Shown: piece after piece, positions 17,554-27,314 of the stretch
Numbering within the stretch: position 1 is the stretch's first letter
Layout: each line of letters begins with the position of its first letter
Assembly (NCBI RefSeq): GCF_000959725.1
Contig: NZ_CP009323.1
Location: forward strand, 1,116,001-1,180,000
DNA length: 64,000 nucleotides
Direction: 5' to 3'
From: Burkholderia gladioli
Lineage (GTDB): Bacteria > Pseudomonadota > Gammaproteobacteria > Burkholderiales > Burkholderiaceae
The notes under the pieces: generated by a model
Told to the model about the DNA's origin: nothing
Database searches by the model: none
The model's input: only the letters and a program-made list of their open reading frames with translations
Made by a program: the position numbers and the translations under genes

Positions 17554-19161
17554 TCAGTCGACCGTCGGCGGGTTCTCGAAGGTATGGAACGGCGCCGGGC
17601 TCGGGACCGTCCACTCCAGGCCGATCGCGCCGTCCCAGGGCTTGTCGGCCGCCTTCTCGAGTTCGCCGCCGCCGCGATAGGCGGGCAGCGCGACCGCGAA
17701 CAGGAAGTAGACCTGGGCCAGGCCGAAGCCGAACGCGCCGATCGTGGCGATCTGGTTGAAGTCGGTGAACTGCGCCGGGTAGTCGGCATAACGACGCGGC
17801 ATGCCGGCCAGGCCGACGAAGTGCATCGGGAAGAAGGTGACGTTGAAGAAGATCATCGACGCCCAGAAGTGGATCTTGCCGCGCATCTCGTTGTACATCC
17901 AGCCGGTCCATTTCGGCGACCAGTAGTACCAGCCCGAGAACAGCCCGAACAGCGAGCCCGCCACCAGCACGTAGTGGAAGTGCGCCACCACGAAGTAGGT
18001 GCCGTGGTACTGGATGTCGAGCGGCGCCATCGCCAGCATCAGGCCCGTCAGGCCGCCGAACGTGAACACGAACAGGAAGCCGATCGCGAACAGCATCGGG
18101 GTCTCGAAGCTCAGCGAGCCGCGCCACATGGTGGCCACCCAGTTGAACACCTTCACGCCGGTCGGCACCGCGATCAGCATGGTGGCGTACATGAAGAACA
18201 GCTGCCCGGTGACCGGCATGCCGGTGGCGAACATGTGGTGCGCCCAGACCATGAACGAGAGGATGGCGATCGAGGCGGTGGCGTAGACCATCGAGCTGTA
18301 GCCGAACAGCGGCTTGCGCGAGAAGGCCGGGATCACCTGCGAGACGATCCCGAAGGCCGGCAGGATCATGATGTAGACCTCGGGATGCCCGAAGAACCAG
18401 AAGATGTGCTGGTACATCACCGGGTCGCCGCCGCCGGCCGCGTTGAAGAACGAGGTGCCGAAGTGGCGATCGAACAGCACCATGGTGATCGCGCCGGCCA
18501 GCACCGGCATCACGGCGATCAGCAGGTAGGCCGTGATCAGCCAGGTCCAGGCGAACATCGGCATCTTCATCAGCGTCATGCCGGGCGCGCGCATGTTGAG
18601 GATGGTCACCACGATGTTGATGCCGCCCATGATCGACGAGGCGCCCATCAGGTGGACCGCGAAGATCGCGAAGTCCATGCCCGGGCCCATCTGCGTGGAC
18701 AGCGGCGCGTACAGCGTCCAGCCTGCCGCGGTCGCGCCGCCCGGCGCGAAGAACGAGCCCACCAGCAGCACCGCCGCCACCGGCAGCAGCCAGAAGCTGA
18801 AGTTGTTCATGCGCGCGAAGGCCATGTCCGAGGCGCCGATCTGCAGCGGCACCATCCAGTTCGCGAAGCCCACGAAGGCCGGCATGATCGCGCCGAACAC
18901 CATGATCAGCCCGTGCATGGTGGTGAGCTGGTTGAAGAACTCGGGACGCATGATCTGCAGGCCCGGCTCGAACAGCTCGGCGCGGATGCCGAGCGCCATC
19001 ACGCCGCCCGATAGGAACATGACGAACGAGAACAGCAGGTACAGCGTGCCAATGTCCTTGTGATTCGTCGCGAACAGCCAGCGTCGCCAGCCATGCGGAA
19101 GCTCGTGCGCGTGATCGTCGTGCGCGTGTCCCGCGGTTACGTCGTGTCCAATGCTAGACAT
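17554..19161 (-). CDS. ctaD: Cytochrome c oxidase subunit I
   Basis: A 535-residue heme-copper oxidase catalytic subunit with twelve membrane spans. Heme and CuB ligands are visible in TTMHGLIMVFGAIMP (low-spin heme His), FWFFGHPEVYIMILPAFG (CuB His with the crosslinked Tyr), VWAHHMFATG (two His), and VVAHFHYVLVAGS (heme His residues). The N-terminus has a His-rich stretch (TAGHAHDDHAHELPHGW). It reduces oxygen and pumps protons in the inner membrane, and follows coxB by 55 bp. Confidence 0.97.
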   Translation of the reverse strand: MSSIGHDVTAGHAHDDHAHELPHGWRRWLFATNHKDIGTLYLLFSFVMFLSGGVMALGIRAELFEPGLQIMRPEFFNQLTTMHGLIMVFGAIMPAFVGFANWMVPLQIGASDMAFARMNNFSFWLLPVAAVLLVGSFFAPGGATAAGWTLYAPLSTQMGPGMDFAIFAVHLMGASSIMGGINIVVTILNMRAPGMTLMKMPMFAWTWLITAYLLIAVMPVLAGAITMVLFDRHFGTSFFNAAGGGDPVMYQHIFWFFGHPEVYIMILPAFGIVSQVIPAFSRKPLFGYSSMVYATASIAILSFMVWAHHMFATGMPVTGQLFFMYATMLIAVPTGVKVFNWVATMWRGSLSFETPMLFAIGFLFVFTFGGLTGLMLAMAPLDIQYHGTYFVVAHFHYVLVAGSLFGLFSGWYYWSPKWTGWMYNEMRGKIHFWASMIFFNVTFFPMHFVGLAGMPRRYADYPAQFTDFNQIATIGAFGFGLAQVYFLFAVALPAYRGGGELEKAADKPWDGAIGLEWTVPSPAPFHTFENPPTVD

Positions 19162-19216
19162 GGATGTCTCCTGATCCGTATTCCGATTGACGTCGACCCA
19201 GACGACGAACGATCCG

Positions 19217-20818
19217 TCAGGCAGCCGGCCCGATTTCGACGCGGCGTGCTTCCTTCGCGTCGGCGCCGCCGGTGATCGTCTGCGGCTTCTTCAGCACGAT
19301 GCGATCCTCGGCCACGCCAGCGGCCTTCAGCGCGTCGCGCACGGCCTGCGCGCGATGCTTGGCGAGTTCGGCATTGGCCGAGGCCGAACCGGTCTTGTCG
19401 GTGTAGCCGGACAGCGCGAGCTTGGCGTCCGGATGCGCGCTGGCGTACTGCGCCGCCGCATCGATCGCCGCCTTGGCATCGCCCGGCAGGTCGCTCTTGT
19501 TGGTATCGAAGTAGATGGTGGCCGGCAGCGCGGCGGCCTGGGCCCCGGCATCCGAGGCGGCGGCAGCCGGCGCCGATGCCTCGGCGGCCGATGCGCCTGC
19601 CGCCGGCGCGGCCGCGGCCTGCGTGCCGCCGCCTTCGGGCATCTTGCCGTTGCGCGCGTCGGTGACCTGCCTGGGTTGCAGCACGTCGCCGGTATGGTTG
19701 CCCCAGGAATTGCGTTCGAAGGTGATCACCGAGGCGAGGTCGACGTCGGACAGCGAGGCCCAGCTCGGCATCGCGCCCTTGCCGTGCAGCACGATGCTGA
19801 CGTGCTCGGCGATCGGGCCGTTGGCGATCTTGCTGCCGTCGAGCGCCGGGAACGCGCCCAGGCCCTTGCCGTTGGGCTGGTGGCAGGCTGCGCAATTGGC
19901 CTTGTAGACCTCCTCGCCGTGCGCGATCAGCTCGGCGCTGGTCCAGACCTTGTTCGGATCGAGCACGGTGGCGGCCGCCTTGGCCTTCTCGTCCTTGACC
20001 CACTTGTCGTAGTCCTCGGCCGACACCACCTTCACCACCACCGGCATGTAGGCGTGCTCCTTGCCGCACAGCTCGGTGCAGAAGCCGCGATAGGTACCGA
20101 CCTTCTCGGCCTTGAACCAGGTATCGCGAACGAAGCCCGGGATCGCGTCCTGCTTCACGCCGAAGGCCGGCACGTACCAGGAATGCACCACGTCGTTGGC
20201 GGTGGTGATGATGCGAACCTTTTTATCGACCGGTACCACCAGCGGGTTGTCGACTTCCTGCAGGTAGGTGTCGCTGATCGGCTGCTGGCCGTTCACCTCG
20301 CTGCGCGGGGTGGTCAGCGTCGAGACGAAGCTGATGCCCTCGCCCGGCCCCTTCACGTAGTCGTAGCCCCATTTCCACTGGTAGCCGGTGACCTTCACGG
20401 TCAGGTCGGCATTGGTGGTGTCCTTCATCGCCACCACCGACTTGGTGGCCGGCAGGGCCATCAGCACCACGATCACGAACGGCACGATGGTCCAGATGAT
20501 CTCGACCGTGGTGCTCTCGTGGAAATTGGCGGCCTTGTGGCCGCGCGACTTGCGGTGGGCGAAAACCGAATAGAACATCACGCCGAACACGCCGACGAAG
20601 ATCACCGTGCAGAGGATCAGCATCATGGTGTGCAGGTCGTACAGTTCCTGCGCGATCTTCGTGACGGGGGGCTGGAGGTTGATCTCGTTGACGCGGGGGC
20701 CGCCTGGGCTGTCGCCGACGGCCAGTGCCGCACCGGACGCGATGAGTCCGCAGACTGCCAGCAAACCAGTGAGGGCGCGCTTGATTGTTTTCATGGCTTC
20801 CTTACCCAAAATTGTCAT
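19217..20818 (-). CDS. coxB: Cytochrome c oxidase subunit II with fused cytochrome c and OmpA-like domains
   Basis: A 533-residue protein. It has a signal sequence, two spans (about 64-88 and 105-125), and a CuA domain with ligands H212 and the FCTELCGKEHAYM cluster. Next comes a cytochrome c domain (NCAACHQPNGKG, near residues 308-318), an Ala-rich linker (about 380-420), then an OmpA-like domain (IYFDTNKSDLPGDAKAA, GYTDKTGSASANAELAKHRA). The last domain is unusual for subunit II and could bind peptidoglycan. Start choice: the first ATG (MTILGKEAMKTIK) has GGAGG at 6 bp; an alternative ATG eight codons on (20794) gives a tighter signal peptide. It is first in the structural gene run. Confidence 0.93.
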   Translation of the reverse strand: MTILGKEAMKTIKRALTGLLAVCGLIASGAALAVGDSPGGPRVNEINLQPPVTKIAQELYDLHTMMLILCTVIFVGVFGVMFYSVFAHRKSRGHKAANFHESTTVEIIWTIVPFVIVVLMALPATKSVVAMKDTTNADLTVKVTGYQWKWGYDYVKGPGEGISFVSTLTTPRSEVNGQQPISDTYLQEVDNPLVVPVDKKVRIITTANDVVHSWYVPAFGVKQDAIPGFVRDTWFKAEKVGTYRGFCTELCGKEHAYMPVVVKVVSAEDYDKWVKDEKAKAAATVLDPNKVWTSAELIAHGEEVYKANCAACHQPNGKGLGAFPALDGSKIANGPIAEHVSIVLHGKGAMPSWASLSDVDLASVITFERNSWGNHTGDVLQPRQVTDARNGKMPEGGGTQAAAAPAAGASAAEASAPAAAASDAGAQAAALPATIYFDTNKSDLPGDAKAAIDAAAQYASAHPDAKLALSGYTDKTGSASANAELAKHRAQAVRDALKAAGVAEDRIVLKKPQTITGGADAKEARRVEIGPAA

Positions 20819-20861
20819 TCCTACCCTCCCCGCCGCCGGCAGCTCGCGGCGGCCGCCTCGA

Positions 20862-21338
20862 TCAGCCGCAACGCATCAACCACAGACGCAACTCGCGAGC
20901 GAACTGGGCTCGCCGATGCTGCGCGAGATGCTGCCCGACCACGACGCTCTGCCCGCGCGACACGATCCGCACCGGATCGCGCGGCGTGAGCCCCGCCTCG
21001 ACCCGCACCCAGCGCGGATTGAACTCGAGGCGCGTCATGCGCTCCGCACTCATCCGCTCGATCAGCAGCCGATGAGGAAACAGCCTGATACGTTCGTAAT
21101 CGACTGCGTGACGCGCATACATGGCGAATGCAACGCCGACTGCCAGCAGCTCGACGCCGGTGAACGGCAGCACGAGCCAGGCACCGCGCCACGACAGCAG
21201 CACGGCGATCGCAAGCGAGAAAGCGGCCAGCGACGCGTAGCACGCGACGAACTGGCGCGGAGACACCGAACAATTACGCTTGATGAGCCAGTCCATCAGA
21301 ACTGTTTCGGTGTCCGTGAAACCCATCGTTCCATCCAT
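20862..21338 (-). CDS. DUF2244 domain membrane protein
   Basis: A 158-residue protein with two adjacent membrane spans (about residues 31-70: FVACYASLAAFSLAIAVLL, then GAWLVLPFTGVELLAVGVAF) and a cytoplasmic tail with HAVDYERIRLFPHRLLIE and FNPRWVRVEA. This matches DUF2244, often found near oxidase genes. The start MDGTMGFTD has GAGAGG upstream. It lies upstream of coxB in the same direction. Function unknown. Confidence 0.8.
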   Translation of the reverse strand: MDGTMGFTDTETVLMDWLIKRNCSVSPRQFVACYASLAAFSLAIAVLLSWRGAWLVLPFTGVELLAVGVAFAMYARHAVDYERIRLFPHRLLIERMSAERMTRLEFNPRWVRVEAGLTPRDPVRIVSRGQSVVVGQHLAQHRRAQFARELRLWLMRCG

Positions 21339-21574
21339 CGCTGCCTCTCGCGATCGGCATCGAAGCTGGCCCGCATCGGCCTCTGCCGCCCTGTATTGTG
21401 GGACGCTTGCAGGACGGCAAACTGACGCATTATAGGCGTGAAAAACCGCATCCACAAGCAAGCGCCTATTGCCCGCAAACCCAAGCTGGGCAAGCGTTCC
21501 AGCCATTTTATAAGGTTTTTCTGAGTCGTTTTCCAGTGCTAATTTCAAGCATAACGAAACCCCTCTTTACCGCG

Positions 21575-22537
21575 TCAAGGATTCTTGGGACGACCTCGCC
21601 CGATATCCTCGATCCGCACGATGCCATGGCCATCGGCGGTGGTGCGCGGCACGGCCTTCCAGGCGTGCCCGTAGATCACTTCGAACGTCAGCGCGATCGT
21701 GCCGTCGTCGCGGCGACGGGCCTCGAGCGCGTCCTTCAGGGCACGCAGCGTGCGCGCCGGCAGCCTCTCGCCGCCTTCGCGCGGGAACGGATAGGCGCCC
21801 CAGCGGCGCACGTCGGCCAACAGTGATTCGGGCGACTTGTAGGTGATGGTCAGCACTTCCTGGTCCATCACCGGGATTTCGAAGCCGCTTTCGACCAGCA
21901 TGTCGCCGAGATCGTGCATGTCCACGAAGTCGATCACATGCGCGCGCGGCGCGCAATCGGTAACAGCCTCGGCTTCGGCATAGGCGGCACGCAATTCGCG
22001 CATCGTGTCGGGCCCCAGCGTGCTGAACATCAGCAGCCCGCCCACGCGCAGCACGCGTTGCCATTCGGGAAACACCAGGTCGGGGCGTGCATGCCAGTGC
22101 AGCGCGAGATTCGACCAGAGGAAGTCGAAGGCCGCGCCGGCGAACGGCAGGGCCGCGAAATCGGCCTGCGCCAGGCGCGGGCCGCGCTGGCCCAGCGCCT
22201 TCGACAGCGTGGCCGGCAGGAAGCGCCGCCAACTGGTGTCGGCCGCCTCTTGCGTGGCGGCGCGCGCGAGCATCGCGGCGGATAGATCGATGCCGTAGAC
22301 CGGCGCCTCGGGAAAACGCGCGCGCAGCAGCGGGAGATCGTCGCCGATGCCGCAACCGGCATCGAGCACGCCCGAGGGCGCCACCTTGATGTAGTCGAGA
22401 CGCTCGCCCATGCGCTGCGCGATCTCGCGCGGCAGGAACGACACCGCGTCGAACGCGGCGGCACGGCGGTCGAAGATCCGCCGCAGGTGCCGGGGATCAT
22501 TGGCCGGACGGCCGGAAGGGGCGGAAACGGAGGACAT
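21575..22537 (-). CDS. BioC-like SAM-dependent methyltransferase
   Basis: A 320-residue class I methyltransferase. The SAM site is VLDAGCGIGDDLPLL (motif I) followed by YGIDLSAAMLA; then ADFAALPFAGAAFDFLWSNLALHWHARP, the BioC-like block with SNLALHW. BioC methylates malonyl-ACP at the start of biotin synthesis, and family resemblance is good, but the gene is not beside other bio genes here, so the substrate is not certain. I used the ATG at MSSVSAPSG; the in-frame codon three residues earlier is TTG. Confidence 0.8.
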   Translation of the reverse strand: MSSVSAPSGRPANDPRHLRRIFDRRAAAFDAVSFLPREIAQRMGERLDYIKVAPSGVLDAGCGIGDDLPLLRARFPEAPVYGIDLSAAMLARAATQEAADTSWRRFLPATLSKALGQRGPRLAQADFAALPFAGAAFDFLWSNLALHWHARPDLVFPEWQRVLRVGGLLMFSTLGPDTMRELRAAYAEAEAVTDCAPRAHVIDFVDMHDLGDMLVESGFEIPVMDQEVLTITYKSPESLLADVRRWGAYPFPREGGERLPARTLRALKDALEARRRDDGTIALTFEVIYGHAWKAVPRTTADGHGIVRIEDIGRGRPKNP

Positions 22538-22619
22538 GTCGGGCAAACTGGCGAAGTGCCCGAAGTATACTCGCTCGCCTCGCGGGCTTCAGCGCGGGCG
22601 GCCCTGACGGAGAAGCTCC

Positions 22620-23402
22620 ATGCGGAAGCCTGGAATATTGCCGTGCAGCACGTCGCGCGGCCGTTTCGCGACAATACGCCGGGCCTGCGAACGGCTGCTC
22701 GTCGCTGCGTTGCCGAATCTCTGCCTGTTATGCGGCAATTCGTCACGCAACTTGATTTGCGAGGCCTGCGACATCGCATATTGGAACGAATCGCGGCTGC
22801 GCTGCCTGCAATGCGCTTTGCCGCTCGCGGCGGATCGCGCCGGCCAGGAAGCCCGCCTCGGCTATCGCTGTGAACGCTGTCGCGCGGCACCGCCGCCGTT
22901 CGATGCGACGCTCGCGCTGGGCGACTACCGGCCGCCGCTCGACACGCTGGCGCTGGACCTGAAGTTCGGCGCGCGGCTGGCCGTCGGCAGGCTGTTCGGC
23001 GAACGGCTTGCGCGTGCCGCGGCCGACTTGCCGTCCGGCTCGGCCCGCGTGGACCTGGTGCTGCCGGTGCCGCTCGCGCGGCGACGCCTGATCGAGCGCG
23101 GCTACAACCAGGCCTGGGCGATCGCGCGGCCGTTCGCGCGCGCCCTCGCGGTGCCGGCAGACGCGCGGCGGCTGGCGCGCAGCGTGGATACCGCGCCGCA
23201 GTCGCGGCTCGACCTGGCCGCGCGGCGCGCCAACGTCGAGCACGCCTTCGCCCTGAGCGGCGAAGTGCGCGGGCTGCACCTGGGGCTGGTCGACGACGTG
23301 ATGACCTCGGGCGCCACGCTCGCCGCGCTGGCCGCCTTGCTCAAACAGGCCGGCGCGCGACGCGTGACGAATTTCGTCGCGCTGCGCACGCCGCGCGATT
23401 AG
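22620..23402 (+). CDS. comF: ComF family protein
   Basis: A 260-residue protein with two Cys pairs near the N-terminus (CLLCGNSSRNLICEAC and CLQC/CERC, a double zinc-ribbon) and a C-terminal phosphoribosyltransferase-type domain with LVDDVMTSGATLAALAALL. ComF proteins act in natural transformation, passing incoming single-stranded DNA onward in the cytoplasm. GGAG lies 7 bp before the ATG. It is divergent from the bioC-like gene. This is one of two competence genes in the window; the other, comM, is interrupted. Confidence 0.9.
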   Translation: MRKPGILPCSTSRGRFATIRRACERLLVAALPNLCLLCGNSSRNLICEACDIAYWNESRLRCLQCALPLAADRAGQEARLGYRCERCRAAPPPFDATLALGDYRPPLDTLALDLKFGARLAVGRLFGERLARAAADLPSGSARVDLVLPVPLARRRLIERGYNQAWAIARPFARALAVPADARRLARSVDTAPQSRLDLAARRANVEHAFALSGEVRGLHLGLVDDVMTSGATLAALAALLKQAGARRVTNFVALRTPRD

Positions 23403-23590
23403 GCTGGACGGCAAGCGATCTGCGCGAGATCGTTGCCGGCGTATCGGCTTCGCCAAAGCGTGCATCGAGGTGACGATACGGTGACGCGTCGCCGCCGCGT
23501 CATGCAGGGACGATGTATGGAGTGCCGTCGAGACACCGCCGGCACGACTGCATGCAGTCGAGGAAACATTTCAAGCAACTGGAAACGCAT

Positions 23591-24061
23591 ATGTTCAACG
23601 TCGTACTCGTCGAACCCGAAATCCCGCCGAACACCGGCAACGTGATCCGTCTGTGCGCCAATACCGGCGCGCGGCTGCACCTGATCGAGCCGCTCGGCTT
23701 CCCGCTCGACGACGCGAAGCTGCGCCGCGCCGGGCTCGACTATCACGAATACGCGCAGATGCAGGTGCATCGCGACTGGGATGCCTTCCTCGCCCAGGAG
23801 CAGCCGGACACTGCACGCCTGTTCGCCTTCACCACGCGCGGCTCGGGGCGCTTCCACGATCACGCCTTCACGCCCGGCGACTGGTTCGTGTTCGGCGCCG
23901 AGACGCGCGGCCTGAGCGAGTCCATGCTGGAGCGCTTTCCGAACGAGCAGCGCGTGCGGCTGCCGATGCGGCCCGGCAATCGCAGCCTCAACCTGTCGAA
24001 TACGGTGGCGGTGGTGGTGTTCGAGGCCTGGCGCCAGGCCGGCTTCGAGGGCGGCGCATGA
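23591..24061 (+). CDS. trmL: tRNA (cytidine/uridine-34 2'-O)-methyltransferase TrmL
   Basis: A 156-residue SPOUT methyltransferase. Family motifs are VLVEPEIPPNTGNVIRLCANT near the start, FGAETRGLSE in the middle, and RLPMRPGNRSLNLSNTVAVVVFEAWRQ, the trefoil-knot SAM site. It methylates the wobble ribose of tRNA-Leu isoacceptors. GGAA lies about 8 bp before the ATG. Length is normal for TrmL. Confidence 0.94.
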   Translation: MFNVVLVEPEIPPNTGNVIRLCANTGARLHLIEPLGFPLDDAKLRRAGLDYHEYAQMQVHRDWDAFLAQEQPDTARLFAFTTRGSGRFHDHAFTPGDWFVFGAETRGLSESMLERFPNEQRVRLPMRPGNRSLNLSNTVAVVVFEAWRQAGFEGGA

Positions 24062-24107
24062 TGCGCTGCCGCATCGATGGCAAGCAATCCCAAATGATCG
24101 CCCGGCC

Positions 24108-24629
24108 TCAGAGCCGGGCGAGTTCGGTCTTGTAGTGCCCGAGCATGGCCTCGTCGAAGCAGGCGAACACGATGCGCGTGAAACCGGCGCCCGGCAGCAT
24201 CGACACCACGGTGCTCACCGCGATCTGGACCGCGATCTCGGGTGGAAAGCGATACACGCCGCAGCTGATCGCCGGGAACGCGAGCGAGGCGCAGCCCGCC
24301 GCGGCCGCCACCTCGAGCGAGCGCCGGTAGCAGGAGGCGAGCTGCTCGGCCTCGCCGGACATGCCGCCTTGCCAGACCGGCCCGACCGTATGGATCACGT
24401 GCCGCGCCGGCAGATGGTAGGCACCGGTGAGCTTGGCGTCGCCGGTCGCGCAGCCGCCCAGGCTCCGGCATTCGGCCAGCAGTTCGGGGCCCGCAGCGCG
24501 ATGGATCGCGCCGTCCACGCCGCCGCCGCCGAGCAGGGACTCGTTCGCCGCATTGACGATCGCATCGAGCGCGAGCGTGGTGATGTCGACCACGCGCGCG
24601 TCGACACGGGTGGCACCGATCATGAGCAT
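24108..24629 (-). CDS. Macrodomain protein (O-acetyl-ADP-ribose deacetylase type)
   Basis: A 173-residue stand-alone macrodomain. [27 protein letters not shown] is the ADP-ribose loop with catalytic-type Asn and Asp, then [16 protein letters not shown] and [12 protein letters not shown]. Such proteins hydrolyse O-acetyl-ADP-ribose or ADP-ribosyl groups. GGAGG lies 5 bp before the ATG (MLMIGATRV). No partner gene suggests a specific substrate. The 239 bp between it and gpsA hold no gene I can support. Confidence 0.9.
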   Translation of the reverse strand: MLMIGATRVDARVVDITTLALDAIVNAANESLLGGGGVDGAIHRAAGPELLAECRSLGGCATGDAKLTGAYHLPARHVIHTVGPVWQGGMSGEAEQLASCYRRSLEVAAAAGCASLAFPAISCGVYRFPPEIAVQIAVSTVVSMLPGAGFTRIVFACFDEAMLGHYKTELARL

Positions 24630-24868
24630 GCTGGCCTCCGCCGGGCAGGCGCCGGATAGTCGGGATAAGCGCAAGCGTAGACGCGATGCGGGCGGGGCGC
24701 CAGCCGAGGGGAGCCCGGCCGGCACTTCGCGACGAACTCAAATGCCTCGCATCGGCGAAATTGAGCGACGAAGCGAGACGATCGGAGGATATTCAGGAAA
24801 ACGAGAGGAATCCGGCACCGACTCGGGTGACAGGCACGCAACACCCTCGCCCGCCCAAGCCAACACGC

Positions 24869-25867
24869 TCATTCGGCCTTGGCGTCGCGGCGCAGCAGCC
24901 CGCTCACGGCGTCGCGCGGCGCCACGCCGTCGAACAGCACACGGCAGACCGCCTCGGTGATCGGCATGTCGATCGCCTGAGCCTGCGCGAGGCCCAGCAC
25001 CGCGCGCGCGCAGCGCACGCCTTCGGCGACATGGCCGAGCGCCTGGAGAATCTCCTCGAGCGACAGGCCCTGCGCCAGTTGCTGGCCGACCTTGCGGTTG
25101 CGCGACAGGTCGCCGGTGGCGGTGAGGATCAGGTCGCCGAGCCCGGTGAGGCCCGTGAAGGTTTCGGCGCGGCCGCCGAGCGCCACGCCCAATCGCGACA
25201 TCTCGGCCAGCCCGCGCGTGATCAGCGCGGCGCGCGCATTGAGACCGAGGCCGAGCCCGTCGGCGATGCCGGTGGCGATCGCCAGCACGTTCTTGACCGC
25301 CCCGCCCACCTCGACGCCGACCACGTCGTCGCCGGTATAGATGCGCATCGCGCCATGGTGGAAGGCCTGCAGCGTGCGATCGCGGCAGGCCGCCGAGCCG
25401 CTCGCCACGGTCAGCGCCACCGGCAGCCCCTGAGCCACCTCCCGCGCGAAGCTCGGCCCCGACAGCACGCCATGGCTGGCATGCCCCGGCAGCGCCTCGG
25501 CGATCATCTGGTGCGGCATCAGCTCGGTATCGGGCTCGAAGCCCTTGCAGACCCATACCAGGTGCGCCGGCACGCAGCCGGCATCGCGCATCGCCGCGCA
25601 CATCGCGCGCAGCCCGGCCACCGGCGCGCCGATCACGCACAGCGCGTCGTCGGCCGCGCCATGCGCGAGCGCCGCCGCGAGCTCGGGCTCGCAGCGCAGC
25701 GCAGCGGGCAGCGGCACGCCGGGCAGATAACGGGAATTTTCATGATGGGCATCGAGCCCGGAGAGGAGCGCGCGATCGCGCGCCCACAACAGCGTATCGT
25801 GCCGCGCGGCCAGATGCGCGGCGAGCGCGGTGCCCCATGCACCGGCGCCGAGAACAGCGACTTTCAT
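24869..25867 (-). CDS. gpsA: Glycerol-3-phosphate dehydrogenase [NAD(P)+]
   Basis: A 332-residue cytoplasmic enzyme making sn-glycerol 3-phosphate for phospholipids. It opens with the dinucleotide-binding [20 protein letters not shown]. The catalytic region is [26 protein letters not shown] (conserved Lys), with [19 protein letters not shown] and [21 protein letters not shown] after it. The ATG at MKVAV is used; the in-frame codon three residues earlier is GTG. It lies 28 bp after secB and is probably in one operon with it. Confidence 0.96.
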   Translation of the reverse strand: MKVAVLGAGAWGTALAAHLAARHDTLLWARDRALLSGLDAHHENSRYLPGVPLPAALRCEPELAAALAHGAADDALCVIGAPVAGLRAMCAAMRDAGCVPAHLVWVCKGFEPDTELMPHQMIAEALPGHASHGVLSGPSFAREVAQGLPVALTVASGSAACRDRTLQAFHHGAMRIYTGDDVVGVEVGGAVKNVLAIATGIADGLGLGLNARAALITRGLAEMSRLGVALGGRAETFTGLTGLGDLILTATGDLSRNRKVGQQLAQGLSLEEILQALGHVAEGVRCARAVLGLAQAQAIDMPITEAVCRVLFDGVAPRDAVSGLLRRDAKAE

Positions 25868-25895
25868 ACCCAGCACCGGTTCGTGGGACGCGTGC

Positions 25896-26378
25896 TCAGT
25901 TCAGCGTGGTGCCGTTCGGCGCGCCGTTGGCGGCACCGGCCTGCTGCTGGATCTGCGCGAGGCGTTGCTCGTAGAGCGCCTGGAAGTTGATTTCCGCGAG
26001 GTGGATCGGCGGGAAGCCGGCGCGCGTGATCGCATCGGCGATGTTCGAGCGCAGGTACGGGAACAGGATGGTCGGGCAGGCGATGCCGACCAGCGGATCG
26101 AGCTGCTCTTCCGGGATGTTGCGGATGTCGAAGATGCCCGCTTGCTTGGCTTCGATCAGGAACGCGACCTTGTCCTTGACCTTGGCGGTGACGGTACCCG
26201 AGACGACCACTTCATAAACACTTTCGGCCAGGCGTTCGGCCTTCACGTCGACTTCCACTTCAACCGACGGCATGTCCTGTTCGAGGAAGATCGCCGGCGA
26301 ATTCGGCTGCTCGAGCGACAGATCCTTCAGGTAGATGCGCTGGATGTTGAAGAACGGCTGGTTTTCGACGTCGGACAT
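25896..26378 (-). CDS. secB: Protein-export chaperone SecB
   Basis: A 160-residue tetrameric chaperone that holds preproteins for SecA. Conserved sequence: [19 protein letters not shown] near the start, [12 protein letters not shown], and [39 protein letters not shown], the C-terminal hallmark. It is the middle of a rhodanese-grxC-secB-gpsA run, the usual order in beta- and gammaproteobacteria. Confidence 0.96.
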   Translation of the reverse strand: MSDVENQPFFNIQRIYLKDLSLEQPNSPAIFLEQDMPSVEVEVDVKAERLAESVYEVVVSGTVTAKVKDKVAFLIEAKQAGIFDIRNIPEEQLDPLVGIACPTILFPYLRSNIADAITRAGFPPIHLAEINFQALYEQRLAQIQQQAGAANGAPNGTTLN

Positions 26379-26499
26379 GTTGGCTCCCTAAAATTGATGT
26401 GGCGGCGGCCGGTTTCCTCCGGCCACCCGGTTGTCTTGTCGTGCCCGCACGGCACGCAGCCCCGTCCCGGCGCCCGGGAGAGGCGTCATTCTGCCGGAA

Positions 26500-26760
26500 T
26501 CAGGCTGCTTCCAGAAGCGGCAGCAGGCCACCTTCGCGGTCGAGCTTGGACAGGTCGTCGTAGCCCCCGACGTGGGTCTCGCCGATGTAGATCTGCGGAA
26601 CCGTGCGACGACCGGTACGTTCCATCATCTCCGCGCGGCGCGTCGGCTCCTTGTCGATCAGCACCTTCTCGATCTGCTCGACGCCGCGCTGCTTGAGCAG
26701 GCGCTCGGCCATCATGCAGTAGGGGCAGACCTGGGTGCTGTACATGACTACTTTATTCAC
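26500..26760 (-). CDS. grxC: Glutaredoxin 3
   Basis: An 86-residue glutaredoxin with the redox motif CPYC in MYSTQVCPYCMMAERLLKQRG, the TVPQIYIGETHVGGYDDL block (cis-Pro and glutathione site), and normal length. I chose the GTG start at 26760 because it overlaps the upstream rhodanese stop as GTGA and has GGAG 7 bp upstream (TranslatIon start by coupling). Cytoplasmic thiol-disulfide reduction. Confidence 0.92.
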   Translation of the reverse strand: MNKVVMYSTQVCPYCMMAERLLKQRGVEQIEKVLIDKEPTRRAEMMERTGRRTVPQIYIGETHVGGYDDLSKLDREGGLLPLLEAA

Positions 26761-27179
26761 TTCGCCACTCCTTGTTTGACGACCGGCATGCCGGCCTTCT
26801 GCCACTCGGCGACACCGCCTTGCAGCACATGGACCTCGCCGTAACCGGCTTCGCGCACGGCCTTGGCCGCCTTGTTCGATTGCTGGCCGTTCTGGCAGAC
26901 CAGCAGCACCGGGGCACTCTTGTTCTTGGCGACCTGGCCGAGCCGGGAAGCCAGCTCGGCGTACTCGACCGAGCGCGCCGAGGGCAGGTGCCCGGCGGCA
27001 TACTCGGCCGAGGGCCGCAGGTCGATCACGATCGCATTGCGCCGGTTGATCAGTTGGGTCGCCTCGGCGCTGGACAGGCCGCCGCCCCCGCGCCGCAGCG
27101 CGGGAACCACCAGCAGGCCGCCGGAAACGAGCAGGATCGCGATGAGCGCAAGGTTGGTGTAATCGGTAAAGAACGTCAC
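26757..27179 (-). CDS. Rhodanese-like membrane-anchored protein
   Basis: A 140-residue protein with one N-terminal span (about residues 8-28, NLALIAILLVSGGLLVVPAL) and a rhodanese domain. The active-site Cys is in VLLVCQNGQQSNKAAKAVREAGY, with DLRPSAEYAAGHLP before it. GTG at 27179 (MTFFTDYTN form) is preferred over an ATG at 27227, because the latter sits on the apparent -10 box. Probably a sulfurtransferase; substrate unknown. It shares 4 bp with grxC. Confidence 0.88.
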   Translation of the reverse strand: MTFFTDYTNLALIAILLVSGGLLVVPALRRGGGGLSSAEATQLINRRNAIVIDLRPSAEYAAGHLPSARSVEYAELASRLGQVAKNKSAPVLLVCQNGQQSNKAAKAVREAGYGEVHVLQGGVAEWQKAGMPVVKQGVAK

Positions 27180-27225
27180 GGAGGATCCGCCGCTAAAAAG
27201 AGAAATCGAAAAGGACAATCCCGCC

Positions 27226-27235
27226 ATTATAAAAT
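27226..27235. promoter_or_regulatory. Shared AT-rich -10 region between divergent rhodanese and gpmA genes
   Basis: ATTATAAAAT reads TATAAT on the minus strand (27226-27231) and TATAAA on the plus strand (27228-27233). It lies in the 135-bp divergent gap. No convincing -35 hexamer was found on either side, so this is a moderate call; it does argue for the downstream GTG start of the rhodanese gene. Confidence 0.45.
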
Positions 27236-27314
27236 ATCCGTCTGACGCGATGGCGACCCGGCTACGGACCCGCCTTTTGCGGCCCGCTTCCTTACTACCG
27301 ACCAGCAAGCACTC

